This document shows positions 8,236 to 16,309 of a stretch of 33,314 nt of DNA, one piece after another. Where the stretch lies: positions 1 through 33,314 of the forward strand of contig CAIJLK010000251.1 of the NCBI GenBank assembly GCA_903821465.1, given 5' to 3'. The position numbers and the translations under genes are program-made. Position 1 is the first letter of the stretch. Each line of letters starts with the position of its first letter. Under the pieces are notes generated by a model. It was given only the letters and a program-made list of their open reading frames with translations. It ran no database searches and was not told where the DNA came from. The stretch is from an uncultured Bacteroidota bacterium (lineage in GTDB: Bacteria > Bacteroidota > Bacteroidia > Chitinophagales > Chitinophagaceae).

Positions 8236-9132
8236 TTAAAATAGTTGTTTAGCAAAAAGGAAAAGATTAAACCCAGGCTGATTAAATTGCTCAGCTATGT
8301 TTTTCTTGATCATTTCTTTATCAATTCCTTGCATCTTCTTTTGTTGGATCAATTGGTATACACGCTCTGTAAGTAACCATACTTTTTTCTCTGAAGTAGA
8401 CGATTGTTGCTGATGTAATTCTATGGCATTGGCAAGTTCCACAATACCTTGGCGGGACGAAGCAATTGTTTTAAGGACCACGGTTTCGATCTGCCGTTCT
8501 TTTGCTTGATAAAGCACCGATCTTAAATTACGTACAAAAACATCTGCGTCGGGTCTATCACTTTTATTCACTACAAACAGGTCAGCAATTTCCATCAAAC
8601 CGGCTTTCATTCCCTGAACTTCATCCCCAGCCTCGGGCACCATCACCACAACGGTTGTATCTGCTAATCCAGCAATTTCTATTTCACTTTGGCCAACTCC
8701 AACAGTTTCCACGATAATAAAATCAAAACTAGCCGCTTGAAGTAAGGAAGTGATTTCTATAATATGCGGATGTAAACCACCAAGAGATCCCCTTGTGGCC
8801 AATGATCGAATAAAAACAAGCGGATTCGTATACCATTCATTCATTCTAATTCGATCACCTAGCAATGCCCCTAGATGAAACGGCGATGAAGGATCAACAC
8901 AAAGTATAGCAATCTTTTTATTCTCTGCAACCCAATGTGCAATCAAAGCATCTACTAATGTACTTTTACCTGCGCCAGGTGGGCCCGTTATTCCTATAAC
9001 TGCTGTATTTGAATTGGGTAATTCTGAAAGGAATTGTTCATAGCCCTCCACTTCATTTTCAACGAATGAAATCGCTCGAGCCAATGCTTTAAAATCTCCT
9101 TGAACAATATTTTTTAATAAAGATTGCCACAT
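8236..9132 (-). CDS. meaB: MeaB/ArgK-type P-loop GTPase (methylmalonyl-CoA mutase chaperone)
   Basis: A 298-residue G3E-family GTPase. Walker A is GITGPPGAGKSTL (P-loop G50-T58), followed by CVDPSSPF, the switch-like region ETVGVGQSE, and the base-recognition motif NKSD. These, with the GGLHPH and MVPEAGDEVQGMKAG blocks, identify MeaB/ArgK, which protects and reloads the B12 cofactor of methylmalonyl-CoA mutase. The protein is slightly shorter than typical members (about 320-330), mainly at the N-terminus, but MWQSLLKNIVQGDFKALARAI aligns with the usual leading helices, so the start is credible. No mutase gene lies in the window. A TAAATTTA promoter-like element sits just before the start on the minus strand. 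Confidence 0.93.
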   Translation of the reverse strand: MWQSLLKNIVQGDFKALARAISFVENEVEGYEQFLSELPNSNTAVIGITGPPGAGKSTLVDALIAHWVAENKKIAILCVDPSSPFHLGALLGDRIRMNEWYTNPLVFIRSLATRGSLGGLHPHIIEITSLLQAASFDFIIVETVGVGQSEIEIAGLADTTVVVMVPEAGDEVQGMKAGLMEIADLFVVNKSDRPDADVFVRNLRSVLYQAKERQIETVVLKTIASSRQGIVELANAIELHQQQSSTSEKKVWLLTERVYQLIQQKKMQGIDKEMIKKNIAEQFNQPGFNLFLFAKQLF

Positions 9133-9272
9133 AATTTGTGACGTAAATTTAATGGAAAGCCTCTGATCTTTTCTTTTTATTCGATGGCATTTTGATTTTA
9201 AGGAATTAAGCTCTATAATAGCTCTGAAAAAAAGTAAAAATAGAAAACTTTCGCATCCTGCAGATATTAGTT
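9133..9272. other. intergenic region with a 16-base repeated promoter-like motif
   Basis: No gene is visible. At 9242-9257 lies AGAAAACTTTCGCATC, identical over 16 bases to the sequence just before coaX (11186-11201). The motif resembles a rightward Bacteroidota -7 region, yet no rightward gene follows here; transcription from it would run into the hairpin at 9273-9323 and then antisense to the beta-barrel gene. Confidence 0.4.
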
Positions 9273-9323
9273 AAAAAAAACTGCGTAATAAGTTGAGGCT
9301 TACCCCCTACTTATTACGCAGTT
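9273..9323 (-). terminator. Rho-independent terminator of the beta-barrel gene
   Basis: A perfect 15-base inverted repeat (AACTGCGTAATAAGT at 9279-9293, mate at 9309-9323) with a 15-base loop. On the minus strand it is followed by eight T residues (plus-strand A 9273-9280). It lies about 40 bases after the stop of the leftward outer-membrane gene, exactly where a terminator is expected. Confidence 0.85.
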
Positions 9324-9361
9324 AACGGTTTATAAGAAACCCGCTTAAATGTTTGAAAGAA

Positions 9362-9895
9362 TTAAAAATTGAAACCCAATCTTACACCAATAATATTAAA
9401 ACGATCAGCTGAAGTAGTTGCACCCTTACCCCCAAAAGACTCATATCTAACACCTAAATCAATCAGCTGTGAGAATTGATAGCCAGCACCAAAAGCCCAA
9501 GTAAAACCACTAACATCACTGCTAGAAAGACCTGTCATACTACCCAGTGTATATCCAACTTGTGGCTCAAGACTAAATGCACTTCCACCAACTTTATACT
9601 TTAAACCGGCTTTTAATGGTATGGTATTCCAAGCTGGGAATTTTGTTCCTGAAAATGTTTTTCCCCCATAACTGATGTATCCTGCAGAAGCAGTTAATGC
9701 AAGATCAGTGCTTAAAGGCAAGGCATATTTTAAGCTGGCTCCGAATCCTAGACCCCAAGCATCAGCTGCAGTTCCTGAAGGTAATCCTAGTTCAGCACCA
9801 ATGCTAAATGAACTTGCTTTTTCTGCTGGTTTCTGTGCGTTAACAGTAAAAACTGTTACAAGGATAAATACAAAAAATAAAATTAACTTTCTCAT
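9362..9895 (-). CDS. small outer-membrane beta-barrel protein
   Basis: 177 residues with a clean signal peptide (1-21, ending VNAQ). The mature part alternates polar and hydrophobic residues, as in an eight-stranded barrel: SIGAELGLPSG, LALTASAGYISYG, PLKAGLKYKVGG, FSLEPQVGYTLG, TWAFGAGYQF, IDLGVRYESFGG. It ends with a terminal strand RFNIIGVRLGFNF, the usual aromatic-ended barrel signal. This is the OmpX/OmpA-barrel-like (PF13505/PF13568) class; the cargo or role is unknown. It is a single leftward gene with its own terminator. Upstream lie 174 gene-free bases before the response regulator stop, holding its promoter, which I could not pin down. Confidence 0.85.
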   Translation of the reverse strand: MRKLILFFVFILVTVFTVNAQKPAEKASSFSIGAELGLPSGTAADAWGLGFGASLKYALPLSTDLALTASAGYISYGGKTFSGTKFPAWNTIPLKAGLKYKVGGSAFSLEPQVGYTLGSMTGLSSSDVSGFTWAFGAGYQFSQLIDLGVRYESFGGKGATTSADRFNIIGVRLGFNF

Positions 9896-10069
9896 ACGTC
9901 TTAGATTTAATTAATGAAATACTGCCCTATTTTTTAATTTATAATGGCCTAACGTTCGGAGGGGGACTATATTCAACGCATATTTAATAATAAATAGCAT
10001 TGTATATCGACACTGTAAATGTAGATATTAATTAATTTTTAATTTAAATAGCATGATAAAAAGAATCAT

Positions 10070-10855
10070 TTATGGGACGAACGCCAATCTCTCAAGCAAC
10101 AATTTTTTTACTTCAACTTTAAATTTATCGCCAATTGGTATTTTGTGATTGTTGGATTGTAAATAATTAGGGAATTTATGGGCACTAATATTTTTTGAAT
10201 TGATAATGTAAGATTTATGTACCCTCATAAAATAGTTGGGTAATCTGTGCATCAATTTTTCTATATCATCCCTAACCAAAATTGCATTCGACTTGTTATT
10301 AAAATGTATCAATAAAGTGTTCTTGACATGTTGGTTAGCGGTTTCTATAAAAACGATATCATCATAAACGATAAAATGAGTAATTAAATCTTCAAATGTG
10401 TTCTTCTCAATATCACTTTCATCAATACCCCTTCCTTTGATTGATACCATTTTTTGAATGTTATTTAAATCCTTTTTATTGGGCAATGCCATTTTTATGG
10501 TGGCAACCAATTGTTCTATGTCAAAAGGTTTGTGTATTATTAAAAATGCGTAGGGATTTGTTGCTTTTGCTTTATTAATTAAATCGTCATCAGAATAACC
10601 TGATAAAAAAATAACCGGAATATTAAAATAATCAGAAACATACTTTGAGATCTTAATACCCCCATTTGCATCATCATATAATTTTATGTCAGTAATTATT
10701 AGATCCGGTAATTCTTTTTCAATTTGAGCAATTGCAGTACAATAACAATCAGCTGGTTCTAAAACATGAAAGCCTTCTAGCTGCAACAATTCTTTTAATT
10801 GATTTACAATTAAAAATTCATCTTCAACAATTAATATCTTGAATTGACTATTCAT
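10070..10855 (-). CDS. LytTR-family response regulator (receiver + LytTR)
   Basis: A 261-residue two-domain regulator. The receiver domain (about 5-128) has the acidic pair E11-D12, the phospho-acceptor D56 in IITDIKL, the switch Ser in FLSGY and the conserved K109 in HKP. The C-terminal LytTR DNA-binding domain (about 155-258) shows DIVFIETANQHVKNTLLIHF and the typical FMRVHKSYIIN block. No sensor kinase lies in the window, so this is an orphan regulator here; its partner must be elsewhere. LytTR regulators bind direct repeats upstream of targets and often control surface or exopolysaccharide genes, but no target can be assigned from sequence alone. Transcribed leftward, with a 345-base gene-free region upstream. 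Confidence 0.9.
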   Translation of the reverse strand: MNSQFKILIVEDEFLIVNQLKELLQLEGFHVLEPADCYCTAIAQIEKELPDLIITDIKLYDDANGGIKISKYVSDYFNIPVIFLSGYSDDDLINKAKATNPYAFLIIHKPFDIEQLVATIKMALPNKKDLNNIQKMVSIKGRGIDESDIEKNTFEDLITHFIVYDDIVFIETANQHVKNTLLIHFNNKSNAILVRDDIEKLMHRLPNYFMRVHKSYIINSKNISAHKFPNYLQSNNHKIPIGDKFKVEVKKLLLERLAFVP

Positions 10856-11201
10856 ATCAAAAAATTATAAGGACATTACTCCTATTACTATGGATATTAA
10901 GAATATATTCAAAACAGTTATGAAGGGGAGCGCTCTAAACAAGTAATTACAATTCTTATTCAAATGACTAAATTGAAATGAAGAAGCTGTTTATGCTTGT
11001 TACAATTTCTTGGGGGAGATTTGTACTTAAATATTCCAAGAATATGATAAAATCAAATAAAACGGGACGAAACAGGGCATATATAGGATAAGACAGAAAT
11101 GCCTTTTATTATCAAACAGGTCATTCTTATAAACATGAAACCCGAAATAAACCTAATAATAGTTCCCTAAGATTTTCCAAAGAACAGAAAACTTTCGCAT
11201 C
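10856..11201. other. gene-free region between response regulator and coaX
   Basis: About 345 AT-rich bases between divergent genes. I see no convincing ORF or RNA gene. It contains a short dyad, ATATTC-CAA-GAATAT (11031-11045), and at its right end the coaX promoter candidate AGAAAACTTTCGCATC (11186-11201). The response-regulator promoter must lie at the left end but has no clear consensus. Confidence 0.4.
11186..11201 (+). promoter_or_regulatory. candidate coaX promoter, repeated motif
   Basis: AGAAAACTTTCGCATC ends 12 bases before the preferred coaX ATG. The ACTTTCG core resembles a degenerate TAnnTTTG. The same 16 bases recur at 9242-9257. Confidence 0.35.
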
Positions 11202-11213
11202 TTGCCGACAATA

Positions 11214-11960
11214 ATGGAAATAAAACCAATTATGCAAAGGACCTGCTGTTTTGATTTTGGCAATACCCGCTTAAAATGTGCCCTGTTTAGTGATAGAGAA
11301 ATGCAGGAATTATTAGTACTGGAGAACGACAATCCCGAAACATTAGAAAAAATAATTGCCGATTTTAGACCAACCAAATCGATTCTGGCTTCGGTCATCA
11401 ACCATAATCCGGCTGCTGAAGAGGTTTTGAAAGCCCATACCCTTTACCACAAACTAGGTCATACTAGCAAAATTCCTTTCTCTACACCTGTAGGAAAGCC
11501 CGAGACCATTGGGGCGGACCGATTAGCTGCTGTTGCTGCTGCGGTTGATCTTTTCCCGAATCAACATAATCTGGTTATTAGTTTAGGCAGCTGTATCACC
11601 TACAATTTTGTGAATATTACCCATGAATTTCTGGGTGGGAGCATCTCACCTGGGATGCAAATGCGCTTTCGTTCTATGCACGAATACACAGCTCTTTTGC
11701 CCTTGGTGGAGGCCGAAAACCAGTTCCCATTAATAGGTTATGATACTAAAACCAACCTTTTGAGTGGGGTGATATTGGGAATGTCTAAGGAAATTGATGG
11801 AATTATTGACGCTTATGCCTTGAAATACAACAACTTTAACGTGCTATTAACCGGGGGGGATATGCCTTTTTTTGTACCGCACTTAAAAAACAAGATATTT
11901 GCCGACCCTTACCTAATTTATAAAGGCCTATATGCGATCAGTGAGTTTAACAATGTTTAG
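11214..11960 (+). CDS. coaX: type III pantothenate kinase
   Basis: A 248-residue CoaX-type kinase of the ASKHA fold, catalysing the first step of coenzyme A synthesis from pantothenate. The phosphate-1 loop is DFGNTRLK at residues 14-21. TIGADRLAA in mid-protein is the catalytic-Asp region, ISLGSCITYNFV is phosphate-2, and FLGGSISPGMQMR is the diagnostic substrate-lid block. The length is standard for the family. The frame stays open to a TTG at 11202, but the ATG at 11214 (or 11232, giving MQRTCCFDFGNTR) is a better start because the first strand follows at once. The last 8 bases overlap the next gene, an order (coaX, outer-membrane protein, lptC) that is common in Bacteroidota. Confidence 0.93.
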   Translation: MEIKPIMQRTCCFDFGNTRLKCALFSDREMQELLVLENDNPETLEKIIADFRPTKSILASVINHNPAAEEVLKAHTLYHKLGHTSKIPFSTPVGKPETIGADRLAAVAAAVDLFPNQHNLVISLGSCITYNFVNITHEFLGGSISPGMQMRFRSMHEYTALLPLVEAENQFPLIGYDTKTNLLSGVILGMSKEIDGIIDAYALKYNNFNVLLTGGDMPFFVPHLKNKIFADPYLIYKGLYAISEFNNV

Positions 11961-13305
11961 GTTTTTTACGGTATTAGTTTTTGGTTTTCCACTACTAACC
12001 GCACATGCTCAAGAGAATTCCCCTTTTTCCAGATATGGAATGGGCGATTGGAATCAGGGGCAACATATTAATAGTCGTGCAATGGGCGGACTAGGCGCAG
12101 CTTATGCTGATGGATTATCCAATAATAATGGACAAACCATCAATTTCATGAACCCTGCTACTTATTCTAATATGTATCTGATATCCTACGATATTGGATT
12201 AACCTTCGACAGTAGAACATTAAGAAGCAATTCGCCCGATGGGAAATTCGTTTCCAATAACCTGATACCTTCTTATTTTGCCATAGGCATCCCAATTAAT
12301 AAAGCAAGAAATATTGGTATGGCTTTCGGTTTGAGACCTTTGAGCAGGGTTAACTATTCTATAACCGAGGTTGGCAGGGCTGCTGGCGATAGTATTTCAA
12401 ACTTATACCAAGGAAGTGGGGGACTAAATCAAGTATTCTTAGGATTAGGTAAAAGATGGAAAGGTTTTAGTGTTGGATTTAACACTGGTGTCAACTTTGG
12501 AAGAAAAGAGGTTTCCACCTATGTTGGATTTATCAATGATACAGTTACTTATAACAAATCAAAATCCACCTCACTTACTAACTTCAGTTCTTTCTTCTTA
12601 TCTGGCGGAGCGCAATATGAATTCACCCTCAAGACCAAGACTTACGCTGCCTATAAAACAGTGAATAAATATCTGGTGCGATTAGGACTTTCTGGAAATC
12701 TTGGTTCTAATATGAACGCCACACAGGATATGAATCATACAACTTATTATTATAGCGCTTTAGGAGTTGTCAGTACAATTGATACCGTTTACTCAAAAAA
12801 TAATATTAAAGGTACCATTACCATGCCCGCATCATATGCAGCTGGTATTACTTTTAGAAAAACAACACAGGCCCCTAGGGGATTGTTTGATATCTGGAGT
12901 TTAGGTGCTGAATATACTGCAACGAAATGGAGCGATTATCGCTTTATGGGTCTGACTGACCAAGTTGCAGATAGTTGGATGTTTAAAGTGGGTGGTTCTT
13001 TTTCTCCAGATCCAGTTAGCGGAAGAAGTGCTTGGGGTGTTGTGAATTATCGTTTTGGATTCTTTACCGGGAAAGATTATGTAGATGCTGATGGAAACGG
13101 TTTAAAAATAGTTGGAGCTTCATTTGGAACAGGTGTTCCCATTCGTAAATGGAATAATTATAACAACCAGTTTGCTATTGTAAATACTTCATTACAATTT
13201 GGGAAAAGAGGCGATTCGAAAAATAATGTAACTGAAGGATTCGTTCGACTTTCATTTGGTTTGAGTTTGAGCGATCTTTGGTTCCAGAAACGTAGATATG
13301 ATTAA
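11953..13305 (+). CDS. outer-membrane protein of the coaX-lptC operon, function unknown
   Basis: About 450 residues. The preferred ATG begins MFRFFTVLVFGFPLLTAHAQ, a textbook signal peptide; an in-frame ATG at 11932 would add seven residues and spoil it. The mature protein opens with ENSPFSRYGMGDWNQG and a block INFMNPATYSNM, a pattern seen in Bacteroidota outer-membrane transport-like barrels of the FadL/PorV type. The rest is rich in alternating strands, such as GLGKRWKGFSVGFNTGVNFG and AWGVVNYRFGFFTG, and ends in a strand with LSFGLSLSDLWF. It overlaps coaX by 8 bases and lptC by 8 bases, so the three are translationally coupled. Position next to lptC hints at a role in envelope assembly, but no direct evidence shows this. 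Confidence 0.85.
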   Translation: MFRFFTVLVFGFPLLTAHAQENSPFSRYGMGDWNQGQHINSRAMGGLGAAYADGLSNNNGQTINFMNPATYSNMYLISYDIGLTFDSRTLRSNSPDGKFVSNNLIPSYFAIGIPINKARNIGMAFGLRPLSRVNYSITEVGRAAGDSISNLYQGSGGLNQVFLGLGKRWKGFSVGFNTGVNFGRKEVSTYVGFINDTVTYNKSKSTSLTNFSSFFLSGGAQYEFTLKTKTYAAYKTVNKYLVRLGLSGNLGSNMNATQDMNHTTYYYSALGVVSTIDTVYSKNNIKGTITMPASYAAGITFRKTTQAPRGLFDIWSLGAEYTATKWSDYRFMGLTDQVADSWMFKVGGSFSPDPVSGRSAWGVVNYRFGFFTGKDYVDADGNGLKIVGASFGTGVPIRKWNNYNNQFAIVNTSLQFGKRGDSKNNVTEGFVRLSFGLSLSDLWFQKRRYD

Positions 13306-13888
13306 TCAACATTACCATATTCGTACAATTATAGCAGCCCTTCTAATCGGCTGCTTTTTTGTGTTGATAGGATGCGAAAATGATATTAATGCTGTTAAGA
13401 ATCTTGGGAAAAAAGTTATTGGAATAGACGAAGCGAAAAATGTGGAAAGCTACATGAGTCAAAATGGCAAAACAAAGGCCAAACTAAATGCTCCCTCTAT
13501 GCTTTTGACGCAAGATGAATACGGTAAGAAGGTAGAATATCCAAAAACATTAAAAGTTGATTTCTTCGATGATTCACTGCATATTCAGAGCAAATTATTT
13601 GCGCGATATGGAAGTTATTCGGAAAGAGATAATAAGATCTTCTTAAAAGATAGCGTCATCGTATTCACAATAAAGGGTGATACATTGATCTCTAAAGAGT
13701 TGTATTGGGATCAGGCCACACAAAGATTTTCAACTGACAAAGAAGTATATATTAGTCAGTCTTTGCCAGTTCGTCAAACCCTGATAGGCATTGGATTTAA
13801 TTCTGATCAGAATTTAAACGACGTACATATTGGTCACGTTAAACCTGGGAGTTTTTTCATAGTTCCAGATAGCAGTACTATTAAATAA
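13298..13888 (+). CDS. lptC: LPS export protein LptC (lipoprotein-anchored)
   Basis: 196 residues. A signal segment ends in a lipobox VLIGC with C26 as the predicted lipidated residue, where the E. coli protein has a membrane anchor. The rest is a single LptC/OstA-like beta-jellyroll: AKLNAPSMLLTQDEYGKKVEYPKTLKVDF in two parts, ARYGSYSERDNKIFLKDSV, and LISKELYWDQ, with the usual alternation of vertical strands and the YW...F.TD.EV end. LptC passes LPS from the LptBFG transporter to LptA in the periplasm. It overlaps the upstream outer-membrane gene by 8 bases. An aldo/keto reductase follows after 17 bases; the CNNM/CorC gene that often neighbours lptC in Bacteroidota comes next. Confidence 0.9.
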   Translation: MINQHYHIRTIIAALLIGCFFVLIGCENDINAVKNLGKKVIGIDEAKNVESYMSQNGKTKAKLNAPSMLLTQDEYGKKVEYPKTLKVDFFDDSLHIQSKLFARYGSYSERDNKIFLKDSVIVFTIKGDTLISKELYWDQATQRFSTDKEVYISQSLPVRQTLIGIGFNSDQNLNDVHIGHVKPGSFFIVPDSSTIK

Positions 13889-13905
13889 ATATATAAAATA
13901 ACATC

Positions 13906-14895
13906 ATGGAATATAGAAGAATGGGCCGAACAGGCTTGCAGTTAAGCATCCTAAGTTTCGGAAGTTGGGTTACGTTTCATAAACAAATTGAAGACGGTAC
14001 AGCCGATGAACTAATGGGCATTGCCTATGATAATGGTATCAATTTTTTCGACAATGCGGAAGTTTATGCATTAGGCGAAAGTGAAAAAATGATGGGGCGC
14101 GTATTAAAGCAAAAGAATTGGGATAGAACCTCTTATGTCCTTTCCTCAAAAGCATTTTTTGGATGGAGGGGAAAAGCAAATAAACCCAATCAAACCGGAT
14201 TAAGCAGAAAGCATTTAACTGAAGCCTGCCATGAAGCATTACAGAGACTGCAGACCAATTACTTGGATTTGTATTTCTGCCATCGTCCAGATAAAAATAC
14301 CCCGATTGAAGAAGTGGTCTTAACAATGAATACTTTAATTCAACAAGGAAAAATCCTTTACTGGGGTACCAGCGAATGGAGTGGTGTTGAAATCATGGAA
14401 GCCCACCGTGTAGCTAGAGACTATCGTATCATTGGTCCCTCAGTTGAACAACCCCAATACAATTTATTCGAGCGAAATAAAGTGGAGAATGAATACCTAG
14501 AAGTCTATAAAAATGTAGGCCTTGGAACCACTATTTGGAGTCCGCTTGCTTCAGGACTATTAACAGGAAAATATAACGATGGTATTCCAGAAGGATCCAG
14601 ATTCGCCATTGAAGGATTTGATTGGTTGAAAGACAGATGGATCGCGGAAGACCTGATTGCAAGAGTGAAAAAACTAGGCGAATTAGCTAAAGAATTAGGG
14701 GTGAGTCAGGCTGCACTTAGCATTGCCTGGTGTGTTAAAAACGAACATGTAACTACTGCTATTCTTGGCGCTACTAAAAAAGCACAGTTAATAGATAATT
14801 TGGAGGCCTTAAAAGCGCTTCCGTTATTAACTACAGAGCTCATGCAACAGATAGATGCAATTGTGGGAACTAAACCCAAGCTTGCTGAATTTTAA
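13906..14895 (+). CDS. aldo/keto reductase, Kv-beta-like
   Basis: A 329-residue NADPH-dependent (beta/alpha)8 oxidoreductase. The AKR catalytic tetrad is intact: D49 and Y54 in FFDNAEVYALGESE, K82 in LSSKAF, and H126 in FCHRPD. The opening MEYRRMGRTGLQLS, the stretch GTSEWSGVEIMEAHRVA and the late IWSPLASGLLTGKY place it in the voltage-gated potassium-channel beta-subunit-like branch (AKR6/YghZ-type) of reductases that act on small carbonyl compounds. No signal peptide, hence cytoplasmic. It sits 17 bases after lptC, probably co-transcribed, and is followed by a strong terminator that closes the coaX-lptC series. The physiological substrate is unknown and a link to LPS is not indicated by the sequence. 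Confidence 0.9.
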   Translation: MEYRRMGRTGLQLSILSFGSWVTFHKQIEDGTADELMGIAYDNGINFFDNAEVYALGESEKMMGRVLKQKNWDRTSYVLSSKAFFGWRGKANKPNQTGLSRKHLTEACHEALQRLQTNYLDLYFCHRPDKNTPIEEVVLTMNTLIQQGKILYWGTSEWSGVEIMEAHRVARDYRIIGPSVEQPQYNLFERNKVENEYLEVYKNVGLGTTIWSPLASGLLTGKYNDGIPEGSRFAIEGFDWLKDRWIAEDLIARVKKLGELAKELGVSQAALSIAWCVKNEHVTTAILGATKKAQLIDNLEALKALPLLTTELMQQIDAIVGTKPKLAEF

Positions 14896-14898
14896 TAA

Positions 14899-14931
14899 GT
14901 TGCCCCCGAGCAATCGGGGGCAACCGTTTTA
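14899..14931 (+). terminator. Rho-independent terminator after aldo/keto reductase
   Basis: A perfect 11-base stem (GTTGCCCCCGA at 14899-14909 with its mate at 14914-14924), a GCAA tetraloop and a short T run (14927-14930). It begins five bases after the reductase stop. It probably ends the coaX operon. Confidence 0.8.
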
Positions 14932-14946
14932 TCGGCATCCCCCAGC

Positions 14947-14977
14947 TTTGCAAAACAAAATAATTATCCTATTTTTC
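14947..14977 (+). promoter_or_regulatory. promoter of the CNNM/CorC gene
   Basis: TTTG at 14947-14950, a 19-base spacer, then TATTTTTC at 14970-14977. This is the Bacteroidota -33/-7 layout with one mismatch. The ATG follows after only four bases, so the transcript would be nearly leaderless. Confidence 0.5.
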
Positions 14978-14981
14978 CACT

Positions 14982-16241
14982 ATGTCTGAACTGTATACGC
15001 TCCTCTCAATCATTGGCACATTGGTGATGATCGGTTTTTTTGCAGGCTATGAAATTGCATTTGTAAGTGCAAATCGACTGAGTATTGAACTCAAGAAAAA
15101 GCAGGGCAAAAAGAGCGGCATAATCCTCGCCAACTTCATGGAAAATCCGGCTAAGTTTATCGGATCCTGCCTCATTGGCTTGAATATTTTTTTGGTGATC
15201 TACGGGTTGCTTTTCGACGAGTTTCTTAAATCGATCGCATGGAGGCCCATCAATTTTCAGAATCATGTTGTTCAGTTAATTGCTGATACATTGATATCCA
15301 CAATTGTTGTTTTAATTTTAGGTGAATTCATACCCAAGGCTATTTTCAAGGCAAAAAACGAAAGACTACTCAGTCTATTTGCTCCCATTGCGCATTTCTT
15401 TTATACTTTATTTGAACCTGTTGCCACTTTGTTTGTAAACATGTCTCAATGGATTTTGAAATATGTTTTCAATATGCATTTAAGTAATCGAAACGATGCT
15501 TTTAATAAAGTTGATCTGGAACATTTTTTTCAGCAAACAAAAGATCAGGACGAAGACAATCAAGAACTGAATACAGAATTATTTGAAAATGCTTTAAGTC
15601 TTCCTTTAGTTAAGATTCGTCAGTGCTTAGTGCCTAGAACAGAGATTGAAGGAGTTGATATCAATTGCAGTATTGAAGAATTAAAAACACATTTTATTAG
15701 CACACAACTAAGTAAGTTGGTTGTTTATGATGAAAATGTTGATAATATATTGGGGTATGTGCACCAGTTAGATCTTTTTCAAAAGCCCGATTCTATTCGC
15801 GCTATCATGCATCCAATGATGGCAGTACCAGAAAGCATGAGTGCAACTGACCTGATCAATAAGTTTACCAAAGAACGTAGGAGTATTGCCTGGGTGGTTG
15901 ATGAATTTGGGGGAACTTCTGGGATTGTTACCATGGAAGATGTCTTGGAAGAGATTTTTGGAGAAATTCACGATGAGTACGATGTAGCAGAATTTGAAGA
16001 AAAACAGCTTACCGAAGATGAATTTATGTTCAGTGGTCGCTTGGAACTCGATTATTTGAATGAAAAATACAAAATGGATTTTGCAGTTGCTGATTCAGAA
16101 ACGCTCAGTGGATATATCATTAATGCACATGAAACTATCCCTAAATTAAAAGAAACCATCATAATTGGTCACTATAAATTCGATATCGCTGCAGTAAGCG
16201 ATACCAGGATTGAAATGGTGAAAATGAAAATTTTGAAATAG
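14982..16241 (+). CDS. CNNM/CorC (hemolysin-family) membrane protein with CBS pair
   Basis: 419 residues in the standard three-part order. First is a CNNM (DUF21) membrane domain (about 1-175) with AGYEIAFVSANRLSIE at the start, the hallmark of the family, and LGEFIPKAIF near 110. A CBS pair follows (about 200-325), starting LVPRTEIEGVD and including SIAWVVDEFGGTSGIVTMED. The C-terminal CorC_HlyC domain begins at about 340. Relatives are magnesium (and possibly cobalt) transport or efflux proteins in the inner membrane; the hemolysin label is historical. In Bacteroidota this gene is commonly found near lptC, as here, with one gene between. It has its own promoter after a terminator, so is probably a separate unit. 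Confidence 0.92.
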   Translation: MSELYTLLSIIGTLVMIGFFAGYEIAFVSANRLSIELKKKQGKKSGIILANFMENPAKFIGSCLIGLNIFLVIYGLLFDEFLKSIAWRPINFQNHVVQLIADTLISTIVVLILGEFIPKAIFKAKNERLLSLFAPIAHFFYTLFEPVATLFVNMSQWILKYVFNMHLSNRNDAFNKVDLEHFFQQTKDQDEDNQELNTELFENALSLPLVKIRQCLVPRTEIEGVDINCSIEELKTHFISTQLSKLVVYDENVDNILGYVHQLDLFQKPDSIRAIMHPMMAVPESMSATDLINKFTKERRSIAWVVDEFGGTSGIVTMEDVLEEIFGEIHDEYDVAEFEEKQLTEDEFMFSGRLELDYLNEKYKMDFAVADSETLSGYIINAHETIPKLKETIIIGHYKFDIAAVSDTRIEMVKMKILK

Positions 16242-16242
16242 T

Positions 16243-16285
16243 TAACTTTGTCTAGTGTTTTAAGCCGCTCCATCACTTAACTTTG
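16243..16285 (+). promoter_or_regulatory. two TAACTTTG -7 elements before tatC
   Basis: The octamer TAACTTTG, an exact TAnnTTTG match, occurs twice 35 bases apart (16243-16250 and 16278-16285). The first begins two bases after the upstream stop codon, the second lies 24 bases before the tatC ATG. A tandem promoter is the simplest reading. Confidence 0.5.
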
Positions 16286-16309
16286 CCGACCTTAATAGAT
16301 CTCTAATCA

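Noticed and set aside
11202..11213. TTG start for coaX four codons upstream
   Set aside because: The ATG at 11214 suits the conserved N-terminus, and TTG starts are rare; the extra residues match nothing known in the family.
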